The notes: generated from the sequence alone by a model not told the origin. A DNA stretch of 64,000 bases from Colimorpha sp964483145 (GCA_964483145.1 CAZAAK010000002.1:1-64000); one strand, 5' to 3'; shown: positions 26,171-34,951, counted from the stretch's first letter. Made by a program: numbers and translations.

Positions 26171-26206
26171 AAAAAAAGTAGGGTCGACCTTGCCGACCCT
26201 ACTTTT
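26171..26206 (-). terminator. Intrinsic terminator behind the 58-residue lipoprotein
   Basis: A perfect 13-bp stem AAAAGTAGGGTCG / CGACCCTACTTTT with a seven-base loop, followed on the minus strand by seven T. It insulates the lipoprotein gene from trpS. Confidence 0.9.
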
Positions 26207-26224
26207 CGTACGGTTGTGCTCGAA

Positions 26225-26401
26225 TTATTCAGCAACAGTGGCGGCGGTGTCAGCGGGAATGGTGTCAGCAGGAACTTCCTGAGCCATCTCTTCGACAGCA
26301 ACGGGAGTGTCAACATTCTCCTCCTCAGCGGGGGTGTTGTTGTTGCAAGCTGCGAAAGCGAACATACCGGCAACAGCCATAAGGAACATTACTTTTTTCA
26401 T
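26225..26401 (-). CDS. Very small acidic lipoprotein (58 residues)
   Basis: MKKVMFLMAVAGMFAFAAC is a clear lipoprotein signal with Cys19. The mature part is only 40 residues and lacks aromatic residues, Lys and Arg. It is dominated by Glu, Asp, Thr, Pro, Ala and Val, with the near-repeat VPADTIPADT. The gene is real: it has its own promoter box (26485-26492) and an excellent terminator (26171-26206). It is probably a disordered, acidic, membrane-tethered peptide. Tiny lipoproteins of this kind are common in Bacteroidales and generally uncharacterised. Confidence 0.85.
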   Translation of the reverse strand: MKKVMFLMAVAGMFAFAACNNNTPAEEENVDTPVAVEEMAQEVPADTIPADTAATVAE

Positions 26402-26484
26402 TTCTCTAATTTTTTAAAGTTATCTATACTAGGTTATTAAAACTTCTTCTTGATTCGTCTTGTTTTTTCGTTCGAAATCGGTTG

Positions 26485-26492
26485 CAAAAGTA
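26485..26492 (-). promoter_or_regulatory. Promoter -7 box for the small lipoprotein
   Basis: The minus strand reads TACTTTTG. The predicted leader is about 80 bases and AT-rich. Confidence 0.65.
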
Positions 26493-26669
26493 ATACATTT
26501 TCCACGACTAAAGAGAAAAAGAAATGTCAAAAAAACCTAACGAATCCGCAAAATGTTAAAATTCAAAATATTAAAAATGCATTTTTTCGACATTCTTCCT
26601 CGTTTCCTACTTGAATTTCAGTATTTTTAGTCCTAGGAAAATAGAAATTTGGGGTATATTTAGCCGGCT

Positions 26670-27257
26670 TTAGGGTAGGGGAACAAGCCCATTGAAGCCC
26701 ATGAAAGCCATGGCAAGAATGCCAGCGGTGACCAATGCAATAGGAATACCCTTCATGCCCTTGGGCACACCGGACAACTCCATCTGCTCACGCAAGCCGG
26801 TAAAGATGACAATGGCCAAAGCATAGCCAATGGCAATACTAGCCGTGTATATGAGGCTCTCAAGTAGGTTCATTTCTTTTTGGACAACCAAAATGGCAAC
26901 ACCCAGAACTGCGCAGTTGGTAGCAATCAATGGTAGGAAGACGCCAAGTGTCTGATAGAGGGCAGGAGCAATCTTCTTGAGTACGATTTCAACCATCTGA
27001 ACGAGACCGGCAATAATTAAGATGTAGGCAATAGTTTGGAGGTAACCCAAATCGAATGGAGCCAAAATATAGGTGTAGACCAACCAAGTTACGAGGGTGG
27101 CTAGTAGCATGACGAAGAAAACGGCACCGCTCATACCAAGGGAACTCTTCAAATCTTTGGAAACGCCCAAGAAAGAACAGATTCCCAAGAACTGTGCCAA
27201 AACTACGTTGTTGACGAAGATGGCACCTATAATCAAAGCAAAAATACTGATACTCAT
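26670..27257 (-). CDS. rnfA: Electron transport complex subunit RnfA
   Basis: A 195-residue inner-membrane protein with six predicted helices, of the RnfA/NqrE family. Landmarks are VNNVVLAQFLGICSFLGVSK in helix 1 and LIATNCAVLGVAILV, each carrying one of the conserved in-membrane cysteines that bind the 2Fe-2S cluster. Rnf couples ferredoxin:NAD oxidoreduction to ion pumping. Normally rnfB, C, D, G, E and A form one operon; here rnfA stands alone with its own promoter and unrelated neighbours. NqrE is the alternative name for the same fold, but the sequence favours RnfA. Confidence 0.9.
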   Translation of the reverse strand: MSISIFALIIGAIFVNNVVLAQFLGICSFLGVSKDLKSSLGMSGAVFFVMLLATLVTWLVYTYILAPFDLGYLQTIAYILIIAGLVQMVEIVLKKIAPALYQTLGVFLPLIATNCAVLGVAILVVQKEMNLLESLIYTASIAIGYALAIVIFTGLREQMELSGVPKGMKGIPIALVTAGILAMAFMGFNGLVPLP

Positions 27258-27304
27258 AATATTAATACTAAGTTTAAAGTGTTATTCAAATGAAATTTGA
27301 TTTG

Positions 27305-27312
27305 CAAAGGTA
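27305..27312 (-). promoter_or_regulatory. Promoter -7 box for the lone rnfA
   Basis: The minus strand reads TACCTTTG, a perfect -7 box about 48 bases before the rnfA ATG. It supports independent transcription of this gene. Confidence 0.7.
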
Positions 27313-27397
27313 CGAAGAAAAATCGATTGTGTAATTTTTTTATTTTTGCATCAGGTCAGAAGTTCCGTAGAAAAGCACTGTACGTGCCGGAAACTTT

Positions 27398-29104
27398 TCA
27401 CCTTACCTGCAACACTTCGCCATGGTCTTCTACTATCTGTCGGTAGAACCAATCGGGGTAAGGAGGCTGGCTAGGGTACTTTACCACACCGGTATTAGTG
27501 GTGGCAATTCTACCTTCTGGGGTGGTTTGTTTGATGTTGCCATCGATGTAGCGCGTTAGTAGAAATTGGTCAAGGTGGTTCCAACTGTTCATCATCTTTT
27601 CTGCCAATTGGTGGCTGAGGGCAGTAAGTTCGATGGTTGAGGCATTGCATTCAGTATTGTCGATACGTTCGATAAAGTACTCTTCAAGCGATTTTTGGCA
27701 TTTGCGCACATCCTGAATCATGGCATCATAGCGCAAATAGCAGAAGTTGCTTACCCGGTTGAACAACCAAAAGGCGGCAGTGGGAGAGTATCGGCTCATA
27801 GAGCCGTTGCCTTCGCGGAAACAGAGTGGGACACTGTCAATGCAGCAGAACATAGGGCAATAACAGGTGCTGTAGGTGTCGTCAACGCCAAACCAAATGA
27901 TGCCGCCTATATGATTTGGTAGCCAGTTGCGGCTCTGCGCCACAAAACTGAAGCCTGTCTGTTGGGTAGAGATGGCGCGCTCATGAATATACTCTTTCCC
28001 ATCCACCTTAAAGCCCATGGGGCGCCAGCGGTATGGACAGTGGAACGGACCTGCGCCTACATCTTGGGTCATGTCCATTGGGGTACCCTCAAAGTGATCG
28101 CGCATCAGTTCCATCACTTGATGAACGCTGATTTTTTGGTCGGGTTGAATCCATAGGGGCAAACGTTCGGATTTGGGGTCGCCCATGGCGTATGCTTCGT
28201 AGCGCTTCATGCCGCTGGAGACGCGGTTGAAGAAGGAATAAACACGGGCCTCACATGCGCGGAGCCCCGAAAATGTAAGGGGATTGTAGGTGTCGGCATA
28301 GCTGAAGTCGGCATTGTTAGTCCCATGTTCGGTCGTGTAGGTAGCCCAGTTGTATTCTTGGGCGAAAGTAACGACATCCTCGCTGTAGACGCACTCCACT
28401 TCGGGCTCGTTAATATAGTCTAGGTGCTTACTGCTGATGGTTTTGTGCAGTCCTTTGTTACGGGCTTTCTTGAATTTGCCGGTTTCTCGAGGGAAGGTGG
28501 TAATGCGTGCCTGGTTGGCGTGTGCGCAGACGTAGCCTTCGGGTATACGCCGGGCTACCCAAACAGCACCTTTTTCTTCGCCCTTGCTGGTAATCTCGAA
28601 AATCCATACCTCGTTCGGGTCGCATAGGGAGAATGACTCACCGCCATCGGCATAGCCATATTCGGCAACGAGATTTGCCATGATGCGGATGGCCTCTCGG
28701 CAATTTTTGGCACGTTGGAGTGTTACATAGATGAGGTTACCGTAATCAATGCCCGTGACATTACCCTTCGAGAGTGGTTCGATGCCTCCCCATGTGGTTT
28801 CGCCCATGGAAAATTGGCACTCGTTGATAAATCCCACCACACGGTAGGTTACTGGCACTTGTGGAATATCTATTTGATGTTTCAAGCTACCGTAGTTATA
28901 GAGGCTCAGCATTTCGCCAGACTGGTGAATGCCACCGGCATGGTAGCGCAGTTGACCGTAGCGGGTGTGGGAGTCGGCAGCATAGGTAATCATGGTACTG
29001 CCGTCGGCGGTACTACCTTTTGTTAGGAGAAAATTGGTACAGGCAAATCCAGATGAGAATTGTAGGAAAAGTAGGGCAAGAAGAAATCGTCTTTTCAAGT
29101 GCAT
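27398..29104 (-). CDS. C69 family dipeptidase
   Basis: A 568-residue exported peptidase of family C69 (PepD type). The signal sequence ends FSSGFA and the catalytic cysteine follows at once (ACTNFLLTKGSTADGSTMI), as expected for an N-terminal nucleophile enzyme matured by cleavage. Other family blocks are NECQFSMGETTWGG and GYADGGESFSLCDPNEVW. It likely cleaves dipeptides in the periplasm. ATG 29104 is chosen because it gives the signal peptide; an in-frame ATG at 29191 overlaps the promoter box. It is divergent from the next gene. Confidence 0.9.
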   Translation of the reverse strand: MHLKRRFLLALLFLQFSSGFACTNFLLTKGSTADGSTMITYAADSHTRYGQLRYHAGGIHQSGEMLSLYNYGSLKHQIDIPQVPVTYRVVGFINECQFSMGETTWGGIEPLSKGNVTGIDYGNLIYVTLQRAKNCREAIRIMANLVAEYGYADGGESFSLCDPNEVWIFEITSKGEEKGAVWVARRIPEGYVCAHANQARITTFPRETGKFKKARNKGLHKTISSKHLDYINEPEVECVYSEDVVTFAQEYNWATYTTEHGTNNADFSYADTYNPLTFSGLRACEARVYSFFNRVSSGMKRYEAYAMGDPKSERLPLWIQPDQKISVHQVMELMRDHFEGTPMDMTQDVGAGPFHCPYRWRPMGFKVDGKEYIHERAISTQQTGFSFVAQSRNWLPNHIGGIIWFGVDDTYSTCYCPMFCCIDSVPLCFREGNGSMSRYSPTAAFWLFNRVSNFCYLRYDAMIQDVRKCQKSLEEYFIERIDNTECNASTIELTALSHQLAEKMMNSWNHLDQFLLTRYIDGNIKQTTPEGRIATTNTGVVKYPSQPPYPDWFYRQIVEDHGEVLQVR

Positions 29105-29188
29105 ATAATCAATTGTTTTTATTTGTCTATTACTTGTCATACTTGTTAGTATTCGTGTTGTTGTGTTGAGGCGTTGTTTTCTGGAGTG

Positions 29189-29196
29189 CAAAAGTA
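29189..29196 (-). promoter_or_regulatory. Promoter -7 box for the C69 dipeptidase
   Basis: The minus strand reads TACTTTTG. It lies back to back with the plus-strand promoter at 29251; about 55 bp separate the two boxes. Confidence 0.6.
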
Positions 29197-29250
29197 CATC
29201 TTTTTTTCTACAAAATGCTTTTCATCCTATCGTATTCCACAAAAAAGTTG

Positions 29251-29258
29251 TATCTTTG
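29251..29258 (+). promoter_or_regulatory. Promoter -7 box for the conserved hypothetical gene
   Basis: TATCTTTG followed by GCAAC. The first possible ATG (29269) would leave only a few leader bases; the next (29281) leaves about 17. Confidence 0.7.
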
Positions 29259-29280
29259 CAACTCAAAAATGGTGAATAAA

Positions 29281-29955
29281 ATGGAGTTGAAAGAATCACT
29301 AAAAGATTTGGTTTTCGATAAAAGCGCCCTTAAACAACAAGTTTCTGTTGCCACTAGAGAAACCTTTGAGTTGTTCCGTATCACTACCCGAGAGTTGATT
29401 ACTGCTTTTCAGGAGGAAAACAGGAAAGAAGGCCGCAACGTTCGGTTCGAATTTACCGACCGTGGAGACTTTGAGTTTGAGGTAAAGTTCGCTGGTGATG
29501 TGCTTGTGTTTGCTATGCATACCAATGTGTTTGAGTTCTCTCGCGACCACCAAGTAATGAAGTCGCAGTACATCCGTGAGAACTCTAAACGTTCCTATTG
29601 TGGCGTAATCCGTATCTACAACTTTTTAGCTGATTCCTTTACATATCAACGCGATCAGGATCTTGGATATATGATTGGAAGAGTGTTTGTTAACTGTGAA
29701 AAGCACTATTTCATAGAGGGCAAACGAGAATTGGGGCTGTTGTACAATAATTTCAATATTGCACTGATTAACAATGAGTCGGTGCAAAGTATAGTAGAGA
29801 GTGCTATCGAATATACTACAAATTTTGATTTGTTAACACCTCCATATGATGAAGTGAAGCTAGTTTCGGTGGGTGAGATGAGGTCGGATTTTGATAAAAA
29901 ATCGCTTGCTACGGGAAAGCGCTTAGGGTTTCGTTTCCAGGCAGATACGGATTGA
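29281..29955 (+). CDS. Conserved hypothetical protein of Bacteroidales
   Basis: A 224-residue soluble protein without signal peptide or membrane segment. The N-terminal 50 residues are helical (ELKESLKDLVFDKSALKQQV). The rest is mixed alpha/beta, with FEFTDRGDFEFEVKFAGDVL and VLVFAMHTNVFEFSRDH as conserved-looking blocks. I recall similar proteins throughout Bacteroidales but no function. The start may also be ATG 29269, adding MVNK. It is a single-gene unit with its own promoter; a tRNA promoter follows. Confidence 0.75.
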   Translation: MELKESLKDLVFDKSALKQQVSVATRETFELFRITTRELITAFQEENRKEGRNVRFEFTDRGDFEFEVKFAGDVLVFAMHTNVFEFSRDHQVMKSQYIRENSKRSYCGVIRIYNFLADSFTYQRDQDLGYMIGRVFVNCEKHYFIEGKRELGLLYNNFNIALINNESVQSIVESAIEYTTNFDLLTPPYDEVKLVSVGEMRSDFDKKSLATGKRLGFRFQADTD

Positions 29956-30015
29956 TTTATAGTTTTGTTCACAATTTTTAGTGAAGAAATATTTTGCTGA
30001 TTCGAAAAAAGTTGG

Positions 30016-30023
30016 TAATTTTG
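30016..30023 (+). promoter_or_regulatory. Promoter -7 box for tRNA-Glu and rpsT
   Basis: TAATTTTG followed by CACCC, about 32 bases before the tRNA. Confidence 0.65.
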
Positions 30024-30054
30024 CACCCGCTTTTGAGAGACAGAAGAGAGTAAT

Positions 30055-30129
30055 GGTCCGTTCGTCTAGCTGGCCCAGGACGTAAGATTTTCATTCTTAA
30101 AATCGCGGGTTCGAATCCCGCACGGACTA
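30055..30129 (+). tRNA. tRNA-Glu (anticodon TTC)
   Basis: Cloverleaf: acceptor GGTCCGT / ACGGACT with a first G-U pair, anticodon stem TAAGA / TCTTA around loop TTTTCAT giving TTC, and T-arm GCGGG TTCGAAT CCCGC. CCA is not encoded. It lies 24 bases before rpsT and is probably cotranscribed with it. Confidence 0.95.
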
Positions 30130-30152
30130 CAACTTAAATAGATAATAAAAAT

Positions 30153-30404
30153 ATGGCACATCACAAGTCTGCAAAAAAAAGAATTCGTTCCAACGAAAAG
30201 AGAAGAGTTGAGAATCGTTACTACGCCAAGACCATGCGCAATGCTCTGCGTGATTTTCGCGCATTGGAGGACAAGAGCGTTGCCACCGAGAGACTGCCCA
30301 AGATGGTTTCCATCATTGATAAGTTAGCAAAATGTTCTGTCATTCACAAGAATAAAGCTGCCAACTTGAAGTCAAAGTTGATGAAGCAAGTCAATGCGAT
30401 GTAG
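30153..30404 (+). CDS. rpsT: 30S ribosomal protein S20
   Basis: An 83-residue, very basic helical protein with the S20 start MAHHKSAKKRIRSNEKRRVENR and the closing HKNKAANLKSKLMKQVN. It binds the 5' domain of 16S rRNA in small-subunit assembly. It shares a transcript with the upstream tRNA-Glu and ends in a good terminator. Confidence 0.98.
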   Translation: MAHHKSAKKRIRSNEKRRVENRYYAKTMRNALRDFRALEDKSVATERLPKMVSIIDKLAKCSVIHKNKAANLKSKLMKQVNAM

Positions 30405-30425
30405 TTAAGTTCCAAAAAGATATTA

Positions 30426-30465
30426 GAGGCCAAGGCTGTGAAGTCTTGGCCTTTTTATTTTTTTT
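30426..30465 (+). terminator. Intrinsic terminator behind rpsT
   Basis: AGGCCAAG pairs with CTTGGCCT, followed by a long T-rich run. Confidence 0.85.
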
Positions 30466-30486
30466 GGCAGAATGGTAATGGCGAAC

Positions 30487-30533
30487 AAAAAAATAGGAGA
30501 CAAGCACTCTCCAAAACAGTGTTCATCTCCTAT
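30487..30533 (-). terminator. Intrinsic terminator behind hpf
   Basis: On the minus strand ATAGGAGA pairs with TCTCCTAT, with further inner pairing, followed by seven T. It faces the rpsT terminator. Confidence 0.75.
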
Positions 30534-30550
30534 CTAGTTCTCTACAGGTG

Positions 30551-30847
30551 TTACCTATTGTAGCGCTCCTTGTATTTTTCGATTTGACCCTTCATTGAGT
30601 CCACGCACTGGGTAACGGCTTCCTCAAAGGTGTCGGCTTGTTTGCTGTTGAAGAGGGTTTGGCCAGGTAGGTACAGTGAAAGTTCGGCAATTTTGTTGTT
30701 GTCGGTCTCGGGTTTGTCCAATTTCAGGGTTACTTCGCATTTGGTTGCGTTGTCAATCATACGGTCAAGTTTGGCAACTTTCTCGTTGACAAACTTCTCA
30801 AGTTTTTCTTCGGCCTTGAATTTTACGGCATTAATTGTTGTGTTCAT
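30551..30847 (-). CDS. hpf: Ribosome hibernation-promoting factor (HPF/RaiA family)
   Basis: A 98-residue short-form HPF with the beta-alpha-beta-beta-beta-alpha pattern: NTTINAVKFKAEEKLEKFVNEKV, then CEVTLKLDK and AELSLYLPGQTL. It binds the 30S decoding region and silences ribosomes in stationary phase. It lies just behind the xer gene on the same strand, the usual Bacteroidota pairing. Confidence 0.93.
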   Translation of the reverse strand: MNTTINAVKFKAEEKLEKFVNEKVAKLDRMIDNATKCEVTLKLDKPETDNNKIAELSLYLPGQTLFNSKQADTFEEAVTQCVDSMKGQIEKYKERYNR

Positions 30848-30856
30848 AATAACCTC

Positions 30857-31798
30857 CTATTTTTTGGTAGCCCGGGGATGGGCATGTTTGTAAGTTTCTT
30901 TCAAGTGTTCTTTCGTTACATGGGTGTACACTTCCGTTGCGGCTAAATCGCTGTGTCCCAATAATTCTTTGATGGCATCGATGTTGGCTCCTTCGTTGAG
31001 CATGTGGGTGGCAAATGAATGCCGAAACACGTGTGGGCTCGTCCTCTCTGCGTTGCTCATTGCCGACATGTAGCGCTTTACAATTAGATATATCATGCCG
31101 TCGCTCACTTTTCTGCCTTTACTGTTTACCAAAAGCTGGTCGGTACTTGGAACTGAGGGCTTTTTGACATGCAACTCCGTCATCATTTTATTGCGTAACG
31201 CAATAAAATGAGAAATATTTTGAGCCAACTCACCTTCTATTGGGATGATGCGTTCTTTGTCCCTTTTTCCTCTCACTTTGATGGTCAATTCGTTCAAATT
31301 AATGTTGTTCAAGGTCAGATGGGCCAGTTCCGAACGTCGCATGCCCGTTTCGTAGAGCATTCGCAACACCAATTTGTCCAATTCGCCATCATAGCCTTCG
31401 GGGTAGATGTTGTTGTAGATCTGTTCCACCTCGTCTTCTTTGAAGAAGATAGGCAACCTTTTGGGTCTTTGTGGTGGGGTGATCTTGACCATAACATCCG
31501 TATTTGTATAGCCTTTTTTTTGCAGAAACTTGAACCAAGCCCTCAAAGCGGCAATTTGCTTGGTTACTGTGCTGGCGCTTTCACCGTCATCCATTAGGCT
31601 CATCTGCCACGACCGGACATCTTGGGGGGCGATTTCTTCAATTAGGTGAATCTCCTGATTATTTAAGTATCGGCCAAACCGCTTTACTTCGCTGATATAG
31701 TAGCGCACGGTGCTTGTGGCCAAGCGTCGTTCAGCGCTAATATAGTCGGCAAATAGCTGTATGGCATCATCTGTTTTCACATTTGCAAAGGTACGCAT
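30857..31798 (-). CDS. Tyrosine recombinase XerC/XerD type
   Basis: A 313-residue site-specific recombinase, probably acting in chromosome dimer resolution. The SAM-like DNA-binding domain spans about 10-95 and the catalytic domain follows. The active residues are visible: Arg in ETGMRRSELAHL, Lys in VRGKRDKERIIPI, HVFRHSFATHML, the second His in LLGHSDLAATEVY and the nucleophile Tyr in EVYTHV. A promoter box lies over codons 2-4 (31786-31793), so the real start may be GTG at 31780. I cannot separate XerC from XerD by eye. Confidence 0.93.
   Translation of the reverse strand: MRTFANVKTDDAIQLFADYISAERRLATSTVRYYISEVKRFGRYLNNQEIHLIEEIAPQDVRSWQMSLMDDGESASTVTKQIAALRAWFKFLQKKGYTNTDVMVKITPPQRPKRLPIFFKEDEVEQIYNNIYPEGYDGELDKLVLRMLYETGMRRSELAHLTLNNINLNELTIKVRGKRDKERIIPIEGELAQNISHFIALRNKMMTELHVKKPSVPSTDQLLVNSKGRKVSDGMIYLIVKRYMSAMSNAERTSPHVFRHSFATHMLNEGANIDAIKELLGHSDLAATEVYTHVTKEHLKETYKHAHPRATKK
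31786..31793 (-). promoter_or_regulatory. Promoter -7 box over the first codons of the xer gene
   Basis: The minus strand reads TACCTTTG within ATGCGTACCTTTGCA. If it is used, transcription starts about at codon 6 and the GTG at 31780 is the working start of a leaderless message. No good -33 box was seen. Confidence 0.45.
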
Positions 31799-31994
31799 TT
31801 TTTTGATACTAAGTGTTAAAACTTAAGAGGAAAATCACTTTTCAAATATTTTTCTCATTTTTTGATGCAGGTTTTGGAGAGAAATACTGTGAAAAAATGG
31901 CAGCGGTGTTGGGCTATGCCAATGTCCAGATTTCCGCCTTTTGCATCGAACCGCGTTTTTTAGGCTTGAGTGCATGCAATTGCAAAATAATTTG

Positions 31995-32002
31995 TATCTT
32001 TG
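31995..32002 (+). promoter_or_regulatory. Promoter -7 box for rseP
   Basis: TTTGTATCTTTGCA includes the box TATCTTTG. The predicted leader is about 90 bases. Confidence 0.65.
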
Positions 32003-32095
32003 CACGTTTTTCGTGTTGCTCCTATTGTGGGGTAACAGGTATCATGTTAGCAAATTAGTCAGTTACAAAAACAACAGTAATAGAAAACCATTTAG

Positions 32096-33502
32096 ATGAA
32101 AGCGCTTATATTCTTTGTCAGTTTGTCGCTGTTGGTGGTGACTCATGAATTGGGACATCTCCTGTTGGCCAAACTTTTCAACACCCGCGTCCGACGTTTC
32201 TATGTATTTTTCAATCCTTTGTTCTCCATTATCAAAGTCAAAAAATTCAATGGCAAATGGCACTTTCTTTTCTTCAATAAAGAAACACCTGAATCGTGGG
32301 ATGAGAAGAATCTCAAGCCCGAGGATCAGAACAATACCCTTTGGGGACTGGGATGGTTGCCGTTGGGCGGGTATTGCGATATCGCAGGTATGATTGATGA
32401 GACTAAAGGAGCCGATGACCTTGAAAGTACACCTCAGCCTTGGGAGTATCGGTCCAAACCACGTTGGCAACGTCTCTGTATCATTTCCGGTGGTGTGGTG
32501 GTCAACTTTATTTCGGCACTGATTATCTATGCCGGCATCTTTTCTCATTGGGGGACAGATGAGTTGCCTTTGCGTAATGCTTCGCTAGGTTATGAATATC
32601 ACCAGATTCTCCTTGATCAAGGTTTCCGTAATGGCGACATAATCTACTCAATCGATGGTGAGGAGCAGTACAGTATGTCGAATGCCTCAGAGAAATTGCT
32701 TCTTGACTCGCCTAAGGTGGTCACAGTTATGCGTGGCGACAGCCTCGTAACTCTCAACATGAGCAAGGATCTTCTTTCCAAGATTGCCATGGAAAACCCC
32801 AAGCAGCTCATCGCAGTCCGATTTCCGTTTGTTGTTAAGGACTTTGTTCCAGGCTCTGTGGGCAAGTACTATGGCTTGCAGCCGGGTGATAGCCTAGTGA
32901 GCGTCTGTGGTAGACCCACTCCCACGGCTGTCGACTTCACCACAGTGTTGGCTGACTACAAGGGCGACAGTGCTGTGATTGGCTTGTACCGCAACCATCA
33001 GTATACCGAGGTACCCGTCAAGTTAGGTAAAGACGGAAAATTGGGTATTTACGCCCAAAATGACATGTCTCAACTGTTTGAGGTCAGACATATCGATTAC
33101 ACTCTTTGGCAGGCTATTCCTGCAGGTGTCAAATATGGATGTGAAACGTTGGGCACTTACGTATCCTCGCTCAAGATCCTTTTCACCAAAGGTGGTACCA
33201 ATAGCCTAGGCGGTTTCATTACCATGGCCAGTTTGTTTCCAGACACTTGGGATTGGTTGCGTTTTTGGAATCTAACGGCTTTACTGGCAGTAGTTTTGGC
33301 CTTTATGAACATTATTCCCATACCTGGTCTGGACGGTGGTCATATCGTTATCACTTTGTGGGAAATGATTACCCGTAAGTCTGTAAACGAGAAGGTGCTG
33401 AATGTTATCCAAAACATTGGTTTGGTCTTGTTGCTAATTCTCTTAGTGATTGCCAATGGGAATGACTTGATAAGACTTTTTACCGGTTGGTTTAGCAGGT
33501 AG
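32096..33502 (+). CDS. rseP: Site-2 metalloprotease RseP
   Basis: An inner-membrane zinc protease that cuts transmembrane segments, such as anti-sigma factors and leftover signal peptides. The 468-residue protein has HELGH near residue 18 in the first helix, the GYCDIAGM loop, PDZ-like modules around 160-310 (FRNGDIIYSIDGEEQY, YGLQPGDSLVSV), and the C-terminal NIIPIPGLDGGHIV motif carrying the third zinc ligand. Three bases separate it from the LptF/G gene. The window also encodes an ECF sigma with a membrane anti-sigma (52.3-53.1 kb), a possible kind of client. Confidence 0.95.
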   Translation: MKALIFFVSLSLLVVTHELGHLLLAKLFNTRVRRFYVFFNPLFSIIKVKKFNGKWHFLFFNKETPESWDEKNLKPEDQNNTLWGLGWLPLGGYCDIAGMIDETKGADDLESTPQPWEYRSKPRWQRLCIISGGVVVNFISALIIYAGIFSHWGTDELPLRNASLGYEYHQILLDQGFRNGDIIYSIDGEEQYSMSNASEKLLLDSPKVVTVMRGDSLVTLNMSKDLLSKIAMENPKQLIAVRFPFVVKDFVPGSVGKYYGLQPGDSLVSVCGRPTPTAVDFTTVLADYKGDSAVIGLYRNHQYTEVPVKLGKDGKLGIYAQNDMSQLFEVRHIDYTLWQAIPAGVKYGCETLGTYVSSLKILFTKGGTNSLGGFITMASLFPDTWDWLRFWNLTALLAVVLAFMNIIPIPGLDGGHIVITLWEMITRKSVNEKVLNVIQNIGLVLLLILLVIANGNDLIRLFTGWFSR

Positions 33503-33505
33503 TAG

Positions 33506-34945
33506 ATGAAAAAGCTGGACAAGCTGATATTAAAGTCCTTTCTAGGACCTCTCTTGCTGACGTTTGCCATTGCTGTGTTCGTGTTACTGATGCAGTTCGT
33601 GTGGAAGTATATCGATGATTTAGTGGGCAAAGGGTTGGATATCAGTATTATTGTTCAGCTTCTTCTATACGCCTCGGCTACCTTTGTGCCCATGGCATTG
33701 CCCATAGCCGTATTGTTTGCATCTATCATGACAATGGGCAACTTTGGCGAAAAGTACGAACTTATCGCCATCAAGGCGGGTGGCATTTCGTTGCGGAGGG
33801 TGATGTTGCCGATGGCTTGTGTGGCTGTTCTGCTAACCTTGGTAGCGTTTTATTTTGCCAATAATGTGTTGCCTGTAGCTATGTACAAGTATCGGACGAC
33901 CCTTTATGATGTCCAGCGGAAGAAACCGGCAGTGAGTATTCGCCCTAGCGAATATTACGATGAGATTGACGGCTATGTTATCAGGGTTAATAAGAAGGAT
34001 TCTGATGGATGCACCCTTCGTGATATTATTATCTATGACCATACAGGAGGTATTAATCGCACTAACATTATCGTAGCCGACCATGGTTATATGCAGTCAA
34101 CTCCCGATGACCATTATTTGGTATTCACTCTCAAAAATGGCTACACTTACAGTGAGCCTCAGGATGGCGAAAACTACGAAAAGCGACCTTTCACTAGCAT
34201 CGGTTTTGATGAGCAGGTGCTTACTTTTGATATCTCAAGTTTTGCTTTTTCCAAGTCAGATGACCAGTTTTTCTCGGGGCATTATCAGATGCTGAATGTA
34301 GTTCAGTTGGACTCTTCTGTGACCTCTTTGGAGGACCAATTGGAGTATAGGTATAGTGAGTTTGGAAAGACTGTGATGGAGAAGATGAATGTATATCGTC
34401 ACGTCCGAAACCATGAAAGTGACAGCACATCTTACAATGATGTTTTCCAGCGAATTGCCGACACTACACCGAATGTGCGCAACCGCATATATGAACAAGC
34501 ACGAATGCAGTTGCAAGGTTCCATGTCGGATGTGGGCATGTATAAGGCAATGATACAATCCGACAAAGAATATATCAACCGTCACTATATCGAGTTGATG
34601 CGTAAATTCACCCTTTCGGTAGCATGTTTGCTCCTTTTCCTTATAGGTGCTCCTTTTGGGTCTATTGTGCGCAAGGGCGGTCTGGGAATGCCCTTGGTGG
34701 CTTCGGTGGTTTTCTTTGTGATGTATTATGTTATTGGCATGATTTGTGAGAAATCGGTGCGTGAGGGTGCCATGGGTTCCGTCGGCATGTGGGTCTCAAC
34801 CTTTGTATTTATCCCAATCGGTGCATTGCTGACATGGCAAGCTACCACGGATTCTAGTCTTTTCGATTTGCATACTTGGAAACGGTGGTTGAGAATCAAG
34901 GAGAAAGTAAAATCTGAAGTAGAGGAGGAATCTCAATCCCTTTGA
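33506..34945 (+). CDS. LptF/LptG family permease
   Basis: A 479-residue YjgP/YjgQ-type subunit of the lipopolysaccharide exporter. Three N-terminal helices (LDKLILKSFLGPLLLTFAIA, the AIAVFVLLMQFVW stretch and VPMALPIAVLFASIM) precede a large periplasmic beta-jellyroll (about 110-330), and three C-terminal helices follow from FTLSVACLLLFLIGAPFGSI. It works with LptB in the inner membrane and hands lipopolysaccharide to the LptD side (lptD at 43.2-45.9 kb). Whether it is LptF or LptG cannot be told. Confidence 0.9.
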   Translation: MKKLDKLILKSFLGPLLLTFAIAVFVLLMQFVWKYIDDLVGKGLDISIIVQLLLYASATFVPMALPIAVLFASIMTMGNFGEKYELIAIKAGGISLRRVMLPMACVAVLLTLVAFYFANNVLPVAMYKYRTTLYDVQRKKPAVSIRPSEYYDEIDGYVIRVNKKDSDGCTLRDIIIYDHTGGINRTNIIVADHGYMQSTPDDHYLVFTLKNGYTYSEPQDGENYEKRPFTSIGFDEQVLTFDISSFAFSKSDDQFFSGHYQMLNVVQLDSSVTSLEDQLEYRYSEFGKTVMEKMNVYRHVRNHESDSTSYNDVFQRIADTTPNVRNRIYEQARMQLQGSMSDVGMYKAMIQSDKEYINRHYIELMRKFTLSVACLLLFLIGAPFGSIVRKGGLGMPLVASVVFFVMYYVIGMICEKSVREGAMGSVGMWVSTFVFIPIGALLTWQATTDSSLFDLHTWKRWLRIKEKVKSEVEEESQSL

Positions 34946-34951
34946 GAGAGT

